Below, one piece after another: positions 1 through 8,373 of a stretch of DNA of 12,342 bases. The translations under genes and the position numbers were made by a program. Location: assembly GCA_021298935.1 (NCBI GenBank), contig JAJTHR010000192.1:1-12342 (forward strand), written 5' to 3'. The stretch is from Parachlamydia sp. GTDB lineage: Bacteria > Chlamydiota > Chlamydiia > Chlamydiales > Parachlamydiaceae. Below the pieces are notes generated by a model. The model was not told the DNA's origin. It saw nothing but the letters and a program-made list of their open reading frames with translations, and did not search any database. Each line of letters begins with the position of its first letter. Position 1 is the first letter of the stretch.

Positions 1-114
1 ATAAAGTTGGCTTGTCAGCGCTTCAGATTTAAAAGATCTTTTCGAAGTTGATATCTTTGAATATCAACAAGGAGAGATCTTTTAAAGATGAAGGTGATCA
101 CAAGTCAAATTTAT
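1..114. repeat. Long imperfect palindrome at the window edge
   Basis: Almost the whole stretch pairs with itself. The visible helices are 1-5 with 110-114, 7-15 with 100-108 (one G-T pair, 10/105), 21-25 with 89-93, 28-39 with 75-86 (12 bp perfect, TTTAAAAGATCT) and 47-54 with 61-68 (8 bp perfect, GTTGATAT), closing on a 6-nt loop CTTTGA. Internal loops lie at 16-20/94-99 and 40-46/69-74, and a tandem GA/GA mismatch at 26-27/87-88. It may be the 3' structure of a gene left of the window, a small palindromic repeat element or a structured RNA. No T-tract follows, so it is not a textbook terminator. It could extend beyond position 1. Confidence 0.6.
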
Positions 115-290
115 GATTTTAATTTCGGGAAATGGTATTATTGTCTCTTTAAATTTATTATTGAAAAATGTTCATTATTTTATTGTATCTCCAAAGTATT
201 TTAACAGCTTTTTCGCGGCATTTTAGAACCTCAATTGTGAACAGCGTTCATAATTAAATTGGAAAAGCTTTATGTCAAATGATAAAGAAT
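115..290. other. AT-rich intergenic stretch without a gene
   Basis: This stretch is strongly AT-rich and has no reading frame with a plausible start and ribosome binding site. Together with the palindrome at 1-114 and the promoter candidate at 291-320 it makes up the gene-free first 343 bases. Apart from the short inverted repeat at 234-254, I see no recognisable signal here. Confidence 0.5.
234..254. promoter_or_regulatory. Short inverted repeat, possible operator
   Basis: TGAAC (238-242) and GTTCA (246-250) are inverted copies separated by AGC. Outside them ATT (234-236) also matches AAT (252-254). The symmetry and the position about 90-110 bp upstream of the HEAT-repeat gene fit a dimeric repressor or activator site. 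Such a short palindrome in AT-rich DNA can also arise by chance. No regulator can be named. Confidence 0.2.
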
Positions 291-320
291 TTGTAATCAT
301 TGCAAGTTGTGTTCTATATA
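291..320 (+). promoter_or_regulatory. Candidate sigma70-type promoter of the HEAT-repeat gene
   Basis: TTGTAA at 291-296 could be the -35 box and TATATA at 315-320 the -10 box, separated by 18 bp. Transcription would start near 327, leaving a short leader that contains the ribosome binding site GAGGG at 334-338. The assignment rests only on box similarity and spacing in AT-rich DNA, where false matches are common. Confidence 0.3.
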
Positions 321-343
321 TTTTTGAAAAAGCGAGGGATTAG

Positions 344-1402
344 ATGGACGCACTGCTTAGATATTTACTCTACAATATTATTTTCAAGGTGTTGATTTTT
401 GAACTTTTGATCATGGTCATTTGCCTCCTCGCCATCATTTTTGTAAAAGTATTTTCAAAAAGGAAAGCGGTCAAAAAAGAGCGTCTGCATAATGAGTTGT
501 CTGAGCTTTTTCAACATTTTCTTTTAGGCAATCAGCCTGTCAGCTCGCTAAAGATTCCTTCCCACTTAACAGGTTTTGAAAATCTATTGGAAACGATTGA
601 AAAGTTTGAGAATAGGTATGACGATCCAAGATGGCATGAAATTAAAAACCACACAGTTGATCTCTACCTTCTTCCACAAGCACAAGCCTATGCAGGCAGT
701 TATTCATGGTATAAAAAGCAATTGGCTGCCCGCTCCTATCTCCTCCGTCCGGAAAAGGCACCTGAAAAGACTTTGAGAAAACTATTAGAGGATAAAAACT
801 ACCTGGTGCGTATTCCGGCCCTGTTTTGTGTGACGAAAACGCATTATAAAAAATTGTTCCATGAAATGGTGCAGCAAATGAGCCGGGAAAACAAGCTTTC
901 TCAATTTACCTACCGAGATGCCCTTATTCAGGCAGACCAGGAAAAGTTTGAATGGCTGGAGTCCATTTTGGCATCTGAAGACGATCCGGAGATTGTTGAA
1001 ATATGCTTAGATGTTCTCTCGACACGCTTCAATAAAAACCTCCTAAATTTGGCGCCCCCTTTCCTGACATCCAAGCACCGCAACTGCCGCATCAAGGCGC
1101 TTGAGGCGATCGGCAGCATTCCGGATGAAAAGGCGATTGCCCTATTAATGAATTATCTGGATGATTCCGATTCTAAAATCCGTGAGACTGCCATCGCCGG
1201 TTTGGAAAAACTGTATGTCAATAAGGCGATTCCGCAAATCAGCCCCCTCCTCAACGATTCGGCATGGGAGGTGAGGCTGCAGGCGGCTAAAACGCTAAAA
1301 CACTTTGGAAGGGAAGGAATGGCACTGCTGAATGCCCAGAAAAAAGAGACCAGCCCGCGGGCCTACGAAATCGCCCAATTTGTCCTGTCCTATCCCGAAT
1401 GA
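344..1402 (+). CDS. Membrane-anchored HEAT-repeat protein
   Basis: This is a 352-residue protein of unknown exact function. Residues about 10-36 form one hydrophobic membrane segment, followed by a strongly basic stretch (KRKAVKKER), so the rest most likely lies in the cytoplasm. The C-terminal two thirds are helical, with HEAT/PBS-lyase-type repeats near residues 141-162, 204-226, 236-257, 265-290 and 296-320. The clearest show the LLxDxxxxVRxxAxxxL pattern, as in LLNDSAWEVRLQAAKTL. Such repeats bind partner proteins and are not enzymes. The ATG start has GAGGG five bases upstream. The gene converges on the glycosyltransferase gene with only 7 bp between the stop codons. From memory, HEAT-repeat proteins often sit beside family-2 glycosyltransferases and YaiO-type outer-membrane barrels, so an accessory role in the same envelope system is a fair inference. 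The opposite orientation means it is not in the same operon. Confidence 0.8.
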   Translation: MDALLRYLLYNIIFKVLIFELLIMVICLLAIIFVKVFSKRKAVKKERLHNELSELFQHFLLGNQPVSSLKIPSHLTGFENLLETIEKFENRYDDPRWHEIKNHTVDLYLLPQAQAYAGSYSWYKKQLAARSYLLRPEKAPEKTLRKLLEDKNYLVRIPALFCVTKTHYKKLFHEMVQQMSRENKLSQFTYRDALIQADQEKFEWLESILASEDDPEIVEICLDVLSTRFNKNLLNLAPPFLTSKHRNCRIKALEAIGSIPDEKAIALLMNYLDDSDSKIRETAIAGLEKLYVNKAIPQISPLLNDSAWEVRLQAAKTLKHFGREGMALLNAQKKETSPRAYEIAQFVLSYPE

Positions 1403-1409
1403 GTATATA

Positions 1410-2867
1410 TTACTGATTCTGGATTTTGTCGTAGCCTTCTCGATGGGGCAACCAACCGATCCTTTTCGGCTTAGGAGCATAAAGCCCTTGGACTCTCCAA
1501 TACATCAATAAATAATGATAGCCATTATAGAAAAGTGTGCATTTGAGTATGCGAAAAAAATCAGTCCAGCTTTTATACGTCTCATAGGAAATGTACTCGA
1601 TGAGTAAAGACACAATCACCAGCATGATCAAAAATAGCCAGCTTGATAGCGCCAGGGCAAGCACGAGGAAAAAGTCAAGGGTGCCTAAAAAAATGGCCAG
1701 CAACAAAATAAAAAACCCTGAAATCTCAATGAGCGGAGCAATCTTTTCAAATACCGTCATGGGAATGACAAATAAGCCGATCGATCCATACTTGGGTTTA
1801 AACCACATATTACGGTACTGCCAAATATTTTGTGTAGTCCCCTTGTACCACCTCAAACGCTGCCTTCCTAAACTTTTAATGGTTTCCGGAGCTTCGGTCC
1901 AGGCAACAATATCTGGCAAATAGGTGATGCGGTACTTTTTCTTTTGCCCTAAATAATACATATGCATGCGCGTGATGATTTCGGTATCTTCAATAATCGA
2001 GTTGCGGTCGTAGCCGCCTATTTCCATTAAAGCGCTTAATTTAAACATGCCAAAGTTGCCGGGGATGACAAGGGCGCCCTTGGTCCAACTGAGCCCCAGC
2101 CGTTCCACTAAAAATCCCTTCATAAAATCGATCACTTGAAAGCCAAGGAGCATTTTTTTGGGGAAACGCACCTCGAGAATACGATTTTCGGAAATGAGGC
2201 ACCCATTGACATTGCCAATCGAAGCATGGGCAGCCACAGCTTCCGGATGAATGAGGAAAGGGCGGATGAGCCTGTTTAAGGCATCATCATCCACTAAGGT
2301 ATCCGCATCCGCACAGACAACAATCTCAGAGGTGCAGGCATTCAGGCCGGTATTTAAGGCATCGGCTTTTCCCCTGTTGACTTTATCGATGACCAATAGC
2401 TCGGGATTATGCGGACTTGTGTAGTAGCTTTTTATCTCGGCCGTCTCAAGCTGCCCGGGGAAAGAAATGGAGACGGGGACCAAAGAGAAGTTCGATTTTA
2501 ACAATTCAAGCGTGCGATCTGTCGAGCCATCATTCACAATAATCAATTTTTTATAGCGGTACGATAGGCTGAGCATATTCTTGACCGTATGCACAATGTC
2601 CTTCTCTTCATTGAAGGCAGGCACGACAAACGTGATAGGGGGAAGGGAATTTGAGCGGACAATGCGAAAAATCGACTCGATAGGGACTTCACGAAACCTT
2701 AAAAGAACTGCGGCACAACCGATGCATGTTTGAATGATGGAGATTAAGGCAAAAACTAAAAAAATTGTCCCATAAATAATAAAAGCTTTCCATCCCCAGG
2801 ATAGATTGGCAAAACCAACGATATCCAGAAGCTCAAGAAAACGGGCAATATCATGAAAAAAATTCAC
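1410..2867 (-). CDS. Processive membrane glycosyltransferase family 2 (polysaccharide synthase)
   Basis: This 485-residue inner-membrane enzyme should transfer sugars from a nucleotide-sugar donor onto a growing polysaccharide. One hydrophobic segment spans about residues 29-56. The cytoplasmic GT-A domain carries PAFNEE (83-88), NDGSTD (112-117), DKVNRGKADALN (161-172), the metal-binding ADAD (186-189), the catalytic-base motif EDTE (293-296) and QRLRW (336-340), which is the Q(Q/R)xRW signature of processive synthases such as PgaC, BcsA, NodC and hyaluronan synthase. Two or three membrane segments follow (about 363-393, 397-425 and a weaker one near 440-458). There is no PilZ domain, so it is closer in layout to PgaC than to BcsA. 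The start is GTG with GGAG eight bases upstream, inside the end of the preceding TPR gene. Only one base separates it from the TPR stop codon, so the two are probably co-transcribed and perhaps translationally coupled. The sugar product cannot be told from the sequence. Confidence 0.9.
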   Translation of the reverse strand: MNFFHDIARFLELLDIVGFANLSWGWKAFIIYGTIFLVFALISIIQTCIGCAAVLLRFREVPIESIFRIVRSNSLPPITFVVPAFNEEKDIVHTVKNMLSLSYRYKKLIIVNDGSTDRTLELLKSNFSLVPVSISFPGQLETAEIKSYYTSPHNPELLVIDKVNRGKADALNTGLNACTSEIVVCADADTLVDDDALNRLIRPFLIHPEAVAAHASIGNVNGCLISENRILEVRFPKKMLLGFQVIDFMKGFLVERLGLSWTKGALVIPGNFGMFKLSALMEIGGYDRNSIIEDTEIITRMHMYYLGQKKKYRITYLPDIVAWTEAPETIKSLGRQRLRWYKGTTQNIWQYRNMWFKPKYGSIGLFVIPMTVFEKIAPLIEISGFFILLLAIFLGTLDFFLVLALALSSWLFLIMLVIVSLLIEYISYETYKSWTDFFRILKCTLFYNGYHYLLMYWRVQGLYAPKPKRIGWLPHREGYDKIQNQ

Positions 2868-2868
2868 T

Positions 2869-5800
2869 TTAAAATCTCCAAATCACTTCAGCCCCCACCG
2901 ACCAGATGGTGTATTTTTCCGTATCGCGGTAATAATCAGCGTTCAAGATGGCTTGCAGTTGATTGCATTTATAAATTAGGGTCCCTGTAATCAGATTGTA
3001 CTGCCTGTGGTCCCATTTCATGGGAGGAAGGAATGCATTGCTGGATATGCATGGGTCATTAGTCAGAGGAAGTGCAGCAATATCCGGGCCAATCACAATA
3101 TTTTGGGCAAAACGTGTGTGTGTGTCTTGCCAACCATGAGCAAAGCTCACATTGGTATAAAACGTATCCGCCCAGCAGACTCTCCAGTATTTTTCCAGTG
3201 TCATTTGCAAATGATTAATCAGCTGAGGCTTATATGTATAATAGTCGGGGATGTTTTTATCATACGACTGGTATTTGAAGTGGTAGCGAAATAAAATATT
3301 GTCGCTATAACAGGGGGGCCGCCATTGAATCCATGCTAAAGCTCGCTGCCCCCTGTTATGCGCAAAATCATCATACCAATAGTAATCCGCAATCAATCCC
3401 ACCCATGTACGGCGGTAAATTTTCCTATCATACGTCCCTTCAATGAAATAGTAAGGGACAATCTTTGCCTGATTGGTGTCAAAGTCCCTTGCCACTAAAT
3501 CGGAGCGGGTAAAAAAGCCGATTGTCGCCCGCTCGATCGGCTGGCGGTAAATGAAGTTGACTGAAAGCTCGCCGATCGTTCCCCTTAACGATTTGAATGA
3601 GCTGCAGCGATAGGGAGAATACATTGTCATCCCAGCTTGGGCATCAATTTCAAAACAGGGGCTGAGAACCCAGTTGGCGCCTATATAAAATCGTTGCACA
3701 TCAAAGGAATAAAGATAGCGATCGTCCAGCAGGTCTTTAAGTTCATAAAACTGGTCTGTAACACTTCCCCACAAGGATAAATTATTCAGGAAAGGATAGT
3801 TAATAAGGGCTGTTCCGCCATAAACGGCATACCTGGCCGACCAGCGATGCACTGTGCTGTCCCACTGGTCCTCTTCATAGTAACTTGCTTTCACTGAAAG
3901 GGTAGGGAGGGTTAGATTTAAAATATTGTTATAACCCCTTTTTAGCCATTTAGGGTGTCCGCACCCTCCTGCCGCTTCGTGCCCTTCCTCTACAACCCGG
4001 ATCATTTCATCATAAAGCTCAAGCGAAGAAAAATAATAATGTTCAAACTGATAAAGATCGGCAAGAAAGGATAAGGCAGTTAAATTGTTTGGGCTAAGTA
4101 ATAAAGCCGAATCATAATAATCATGCGCCCTGCAAAGGGAGCCATCCAACGCTTCGATACGGCCGAGGCCTGCCCATGATTCAGCATCTTCAGGATCATT
4201 GTCTAAAAGGGAAAGAAAAATACAACGGCTTTTTTCAAATTCTTCTAAATAAATGTAGGCAAATCCCAAAGCGCGCCAAAGGTACCAGGCTTCAGGATCA
4301 AGGGCAATGCCTTGCATATACACATCAATGGCTGCAAAATAGCGCTGTAAATTGACATACATCTGCCCCAGAGGCAAATAGCGGGCAGGATCATCGGGAG
4401 ACAGCTGCAAGAGGCGACAATAAAGATCGCGGGCCAGCTCAAAATCTTCGCGATCGGCATAGCGGCTGGCTAAATCCATTAAAGGGCCATCCTGAGAGTC
4501 TTGCCAGGCCCTTTGGACCCAAACGGCATCCGGTAAAAGTTGCGAAATAATAGCAAAGAGCTCCTGCGCTTCCTCATATCTTTTTTGCTTTAAAAGCAAA
4601 TCGCCGTAAAACGTGAGAGCGGACAAATTTTTAGGATCGCTTGATATCGCCCGAATAAATAAATGCTCGGCTGCACAGTAGTCCCCTTTTAAAGCGAGCA
4701 CACGACCAAGGCCCGCCAGTGCTTCGGGATTTTTAGCATCTTTTTCCACTGATTGCTGTAAAACCTCTTCCGCTTCCATGAGGTCTTTGTTAAACAGATA
4801 AGCATAGCCTAAAGCCACCCGCAGCTCATTGCTTTCGGGATTGATTCCCAGTCCTTCCGAATAAATGGGAATGGCGTGTGCATACTCTTTTAACTTAATA
4901 TACATGTACCCTAAGCCATAATAGTAGCGAGGGTGGCCCGGTGAACGCTGTAAAATTTCCTCGTAAAGATCGGCAGCTTTTGAGTATTGTTCCTCTTTGA
5001 CAAGCCTTTCAATGCGATCAAGCAGGGGTCCATTTTTTGCATCTTCAAGCGCCAGCTGAATCCATTCTTCGTGCGGGCTTAAATAAAGGAGCCTTTCGTA
5101 AACTTGGACAGCTTCCGGGTATTCCTTTAGTTTCATAAGCAGCTCACCCATAGCGGAGAGGGCAGCCGGCCGATTCGGATCAATCGATAAGGCCTTTCGC
5201 ATTAAATCTTTTGCAAGGGAATAGTGTTGGTAGATGTATTCGACATATCCAAGTCCCGCAAGCGCATCAGGACTAAGTGGATCAAGCTTTAACGCATTCT
5301 CAAAATTTTCGCGCGCTGCCGGGTATTCCTTTTTTGAAAGATAGGCAAGCCCAAGGGCTGCATACAAATCGGCAGATGTGGGATCAATTTTTAAACCACG
5401 CGAAAACACGTCAATTGCTTTGTCATATTCCAGCAGGCGCTGATAGAAAAAACCGACCCTTAAATAATAAGGGCTGACTTGCGGAGAGGCAGTCAATAAT
5501 TGATTCCATAGCATCTCTGCAACCTTGTTGTCTTTCCTCTCTTCGGCAGATTGGATCTGATCCAGAAGGGGTCCATGCACAGCATCTTCAATAGCTAAGG
5601 TTGTCCAGGCAGCCGATGGGTCGATCTTTTGGATCCTCAGCAGAATGTCTTTCGCTTCATCGTAGCGCCGCTGTTGCGTTAACAACCGGGATAAAAAGCT
5701 CAGGGCGGTCAATTGATCAGCCCGGATCTCCAGGGATTTTGCATAATAGCCTTCTGCCTGAACCGGTTCTCCTTTCAATTGGTAATAATAACCAAGGCCT

Positions 5801-8373
5801 GCAATGGCTTCGCTATTCCTCGGATTTTTCTTGAGGACAGCCTGGAGCAATCTTTTTCCCTGCTGCCTTTTCCCAGCTTCCAATAAAACAATCCCCAATG
5901 CCGTTTTTAACTCATATGATTCAGGGAGTGTTTCAAGCCCTTTTTTATAAATGGCAATGGCCTGGCTATACTGCTTGGTTTTTGAATAAAGCTGCCCGAG
6001 TTTGATATAAAAGTCTGCCCGTTTAGGCGCCTCATGGATCAGGGCTAAATACATGCTTTCCGCACGGCTGTAATCTTTGCTCTGTTCGCTTGCTTCTATA
6101 TCAAGAAGGGTCGGCCCAAATCTGGCATTTTCAAGCCCTTCATGCGCCCAAAGAGCTTGGGGTTCGATCGTTAATAGTTGCTGATAAACAGCGGCTGCTT
6201 GTGTAAATTGTTTTTGATCCATTAAAAAAATGGCATAATAGGAAAGGGTAAGCAGTCGATTTGGATCGATTTCCAAAGCCTTCTTGAATAAGCTTTCAGC
6301 CTGATCAGCATGCCCTTGCAAGGCAGCAAGCCGGCCGAGTGCAGCCAATGTTTCTGGATTTCCGGGAGCTTCCTTATAGGCTTCCTGTAAAAGCCTTTTT
6401 GCCCGCTTCATTTTTCCTTTTTGCAAATCGGCCAGGCTTAAGCGAATTTTTAGTTCAACCGATTTTGGATTTTCCTTTAATTTTTTTGCATATAACCGGA
6501 TGGCGGCTTTTTCATTTCCTTGGCTCGCATAAAGCTGTCCTAACCTTAAGTAGGCATCCTCAAATTGCGGCGATTGCTTGAGTATATCCTGGTAGCCCCT
6601 TTCTGCTTCATCCAGATGACCTTCTTTCTCGGCTCTTATAATGTCCTCCATTTGCAAACCATATTTAGCTCGCAAAAAGCCCTGTTCAGCCCAATTTAGC
6701 TGTGGATGCGATTGAAGGATGCGCTGATAAAGTTCGGCTGAAAGGGGATAATTTTTTTGCCGATAGCTTAAGTCGCTGTAATAGGCAAGGGCTGTCATGT
6801 CGCTGGGCGTTTTTGACAAAACTTTTTCATAAAAGGATGCGCTAAGCTTGTCGTTTCCGTTAAGGGCCTGCACCCGGCCAAGTCCAAGCAATGCCTCACT
6901 ATTTTGAGGCTCTTTTTCCAGAACAAGCTGAAAGATTTTTTCGGCCTTTGCCAGCTTCTTGCCAAGCAAATAGGCTTGCCCAAGCGCTAACTGCAGCTCC
7001 AATGAATGAGGGTTTTTAGAAAGCCCCTCTGATAAAACCCGAATGGCATTTTTATTCATCCCAAAGTCATCATAAAACCTTGCAAATTCCAAATAGTTAA
7101 AAGCATCATTTGGATAATTGCGAATGAGTTTTTGAAAATGACGGATAATTTGCTTGAAGGCCTGGCTATTCGGCTGCGGATTGTTTTTTTTCAATTCATG
7201 AATGGCGTCCAAAACAGGAGCAGACCGCGCTTCCTGTATGGCAGAGGCGACCCAAGAACTTTTTGGCTCAATCACCTGTATTTTTTCATAGAGCTGAAGG
7301 GCTTCGCTATATTTTTTTTGCTTTGTCTTTAAATGAGCCAGATAGGAGAGGGCCAAGGGATCGGAAGGATTAATTTTAAGCGCCTGATTGTAAAAACTCT
7401 CAGCTTCCCTATAATTTCCTTTTATTTCCTCAAGGCGTCCGAGGCCCGCTTTTGCCTCAGCATTTCCTCCCTCTCTCTCATCGACTTGATAGAACAGCGA
7501 GCCGGCCGACCACTCATCTTTTAAGCTTAAGTAGGCAAACCCTGAAGCAATTTGAAGGGAGGGGTTATCCGGGTTAGCCTGCAACCCTTTTTGCAAGATG
7601 GCTAACGCTTGGGCATACTCTCCCTCTTTTGAATAGCTATTGGCAATCGCGATCAATATTTCAATATTATTTGGAAATTGCTTAAGGGCTTCTTCATAAA
7701 TTTCCAAAGCTTCCCGGGCGTTCCCTTTTTCAAGAAGACTCCTTCCCTTTTCTAAAGAGGGACCGACACTGGCGCGAATTAATGCATCGCTAATCCATTT
7801 TTCGTTCGGATACTCTTCATTAAGACGCACTAATAGATCTTCCGCTTCTTTATAATCTTTCTGCTCGATATTCAGCTCGGCCAGATAAAATTGGGCTGAA
7901 ATGTTATCAGGCTCTATTTGAAGGGCCTTGGCTAACAGCTCCCCCGCCAACTCTAATTTCCCTCTTTTTAAAGCGATTTGGCCCAGGCCTGCAAGGGAGC
8001 TCGGATGGCCGGGCATGCTTTGAAAAATCTCTTCGCTTTTTTGAAGCTGATTTGTATTTAAATAGGTATTGGCAACGGAAATTTTAATGTCATTGTTAGT
8101 GGGATCGAGGGCTAAGGCCTGGGTAAAATACTTCTCGGCTTGCTTGTAATTTTGAAGGGAGTAATATCCATCCCCCACAGCCCGCAGCAGTGTTAAATTG
8201 TTCGGATCTTTTTCCAACTCGCCTTGATAGTTTTCAAGAATCGCTTGCAGCCGATCGTCTCTATCAGACTTTTTGGTTGGCAGAATTTCAGCCTGAACGG
8301 TATCGGCTTGCCCGACAAAAAATAGACCTATCGCAAAAGCGAATAGGATGCAAAATGCAGTCTTCAGTTTCAT
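2869..8373 (-). CDS. Giant TPR protein with C-terminal outer-membrane beta-barrel (polysaccharide exporter type)
   Basis: This 1834-residue protein begins with a Sec signal peptide (about 1-28, cleavage likely after VQA). Residues about 38-1475 are TPR helices, roughly 40 motifs arranged in eight units of about 181 residues. Residues about 1482-1834 are rich in Tyr, Trp and alternating hydrophobics, fit about 14-16 beta strands, and end in Trp-Arg-Phe, the terminal aromatic recognised by the BAM machinery. This plan (periplasmic TPR scaffold, then barrel) matches polysaccharide exporters such as PgaA and BcsC and resembles YaiO-type barrels, but it is about twice as long as PgaA. It precedes a processive synthase gene by one base, which supports a role in chain export. 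Cysteine is absent from residue 9 to 1232, then occurs eleven times. The ATG at 8373 has an AAGAAG-like site upstream. The exported polymer is unknown, and a surface-adhesin role is an alternative. Confidence 0.85.
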   Translation of the reverse strand: MKLKTAFCILFAFAIGLFFVGQADTVQAEILPTKKSDRDDRLQAILENYQGELEKDPNNLTLLRAVGDGYYSLQNYKQAEKYFTQALALDPTNNDIKISVANTYLNTNQLQKSEEIFQSMPGHPSSLAGLGQIALKRGKLELAGELLAKALQIEPDNISAQFYLAELNIEQKDYKEAEDLLVRLNEEYPNEKWISDALIRASVGPSLEKGRSLLEKGNAREALEIYEEALKQFPNNIEILIAIANSYSKEGEYAQALAILQKGLQANPDNPSLQIASGFAYLSLKDEWSAGSLFYQVDEREGGNAEAKAGLGRLEEIKGNYREAESFYNQALKINPSDPLALSYLAHLKTKQKKYSEALQLYEKIQVIEPKSSWVASAIQEARSAPVLDAIHELKKNNPQPNSQAFKQIIRHFQKLIRNYPNDAFNYLEFARFYDDFGMNKNAIRVLSEGLSKNPHSLELQLALGQAYLLGKKLAKAEKIFQLVLEKEPQNSEALLGLGRVQALNGNDKLSASFYEKVLSKTPSDMTALAYYSDLSYRQKNYPLSAELYQRILQSHPQLNWAEQGFLRAKYGLQMEDIIRAEKEGHLDEAERGYQDILKQSPQFEDAYLRLGQLYASQGNEKAAIRLYAKKLKENPKSVELKIRLSLADLQKGKMKRAKRLLQEAYKEAPGNPETLAALGRLAALQGHADQAESLFKKALEIDPNRLLTLSYYAIFLMDQKQFTQAAAVYQQLLTIEPQALWAHEGLENARFGPTLLDIEASEQSKDYSRAESMYLALIHEAPKRADFYIKLGQLYSKTKQYSQAIAIYKKGLETLPESYELKTALGIVLLEAGKRQQGKRLLQAVLKKNPRNSEAIAGLGYYYQLKGEPVQAEGYYAKSLEIRADQLTALSFLSRLLTQQRRYDEAKDILLRIQKIDPSAAWTTLAIEDAVHGPLLDQIQSAEERKDNKVAEMLWNQLLTASPQVSPYYLRVGFFYQRLLEYDKAIDVFSRGLKIDPTSADLYAALGLAYLSKKEYPAARENFENALKLDPLSPDALAGLGYVEYIYQHYSLAKDLMRKALSIDPNRPAALSAMGELLMKLKEYPEAVQVYERLLYLSPHEEWIQLALEDAKNGPLLDRIERLVKEEQYSKAADLYEEILQRSPGHPRYYYGLGYMYIKLKEYAHAIPIYSEGLGINPESNELRVALGYAYLFNKDLMEAEEVLQQSVEKDAKNPEALAGLGRVLALKGDYCAAEHLFIRAISSDPKNLSALTFYGDLLLKQKRYEEAQELFAIISQLLPDAVWVQRAWQDSQDGPLMDLASRYADREDFELARDLYCRLLQLSPDDPARYLPLGQMYVNLQRYFAAIDVYMQGIALDPEAWYLWRALGFAYIYLEEFEKSRCIFLSLLDNDPEDAESWAGLGRIEALDGSLCRAHDYYDSALLLSPNNLTALSFLADLYQFEHYYFSSLELYDEMIRVVEEGHEAAGGCGHPKWLKRGYNNILNLTLPTLSVKASYYEEDQWDSTVHRWSARYAVYGGTALINYPFLNNLSLWGSVTDQFYELKDLLDDRYLYSFDVQRFYIGANWVLSPCFEIDAQAGMTMYSPYRCSSFKSLRGTIGELSVNFIYRQPIERATIGFFTRSDLVARDFDTNQAKIVPYYFIEGTYDRKIYRRTWVGLIADYYWYDDFAHNRGQRALAWIQWRPPCYSDNILFRYHFKYQSYDKNIPDYYTYKPQLINHLQMTLEKYWRVCWADTFYTNVSFAHGWQDTHTRFAQNIVIGPDIAALPLTNDPCISSNAFLPPMKWDHRQYNLITGTLIYKCNQLQAILNADYYRDTEKYTIWSVGAEVIWRF
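3946..8262 (-). repeat. Eight-unit TPR super-repeat of about 181 residues (543 bp)
   Basis: Within the giant TPR protein a marker Trp recurs at residues 193, 374, 561, 742, 923, 1104, 1285 and 1476. The intervals are 181, 187, 181, 181, 181, 181 and 191. Exactly 11 residues after each of the first seven Trp comes a Gly-Pro-type marker (G204, A385, G572, G753, G934, G1115, G1296), often continuing LLD as in GPLLD. Each unit holds five 34-residue TPRs plus about 11 extra residues. Units ending at Trp 923 to 1285 share the clearest marker text. The unit ending at 561 has a six-residue insertion and the last has a ten-residue one before the barrel. The pattern indicates repeated in-frame duplication of a five-TPR block, old enough for the copies to have diverged. 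Confidence 0.85.

Noticed and set aside
1410-2867. Cellulose synthase BcsA
   Set aside because: No C-terminal PilZ domain and fewer membrane segments, and no BcsB-like gene nearby. Only the general processive GT2 signature is shared.
3946-8262. CRISPR-like or DNA-level tandem repeat array
   Set aside because: The periodicity is at the protein level only. The 543-bp units have diverged in DNA, and no short direct repeats with spacers are seen.
2869-8373. Phage N4 adsorption pair NfrA/NfrB as the identity of the TPR protein and glycosyltransferase
   Set aside because: The glycosyltransferase ends soon after its membrane segments and lacks the long C-terminal extension of NfrB, and the TPR protein is far longer than NfrA. 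A polysaccharide exporter reading fits better.
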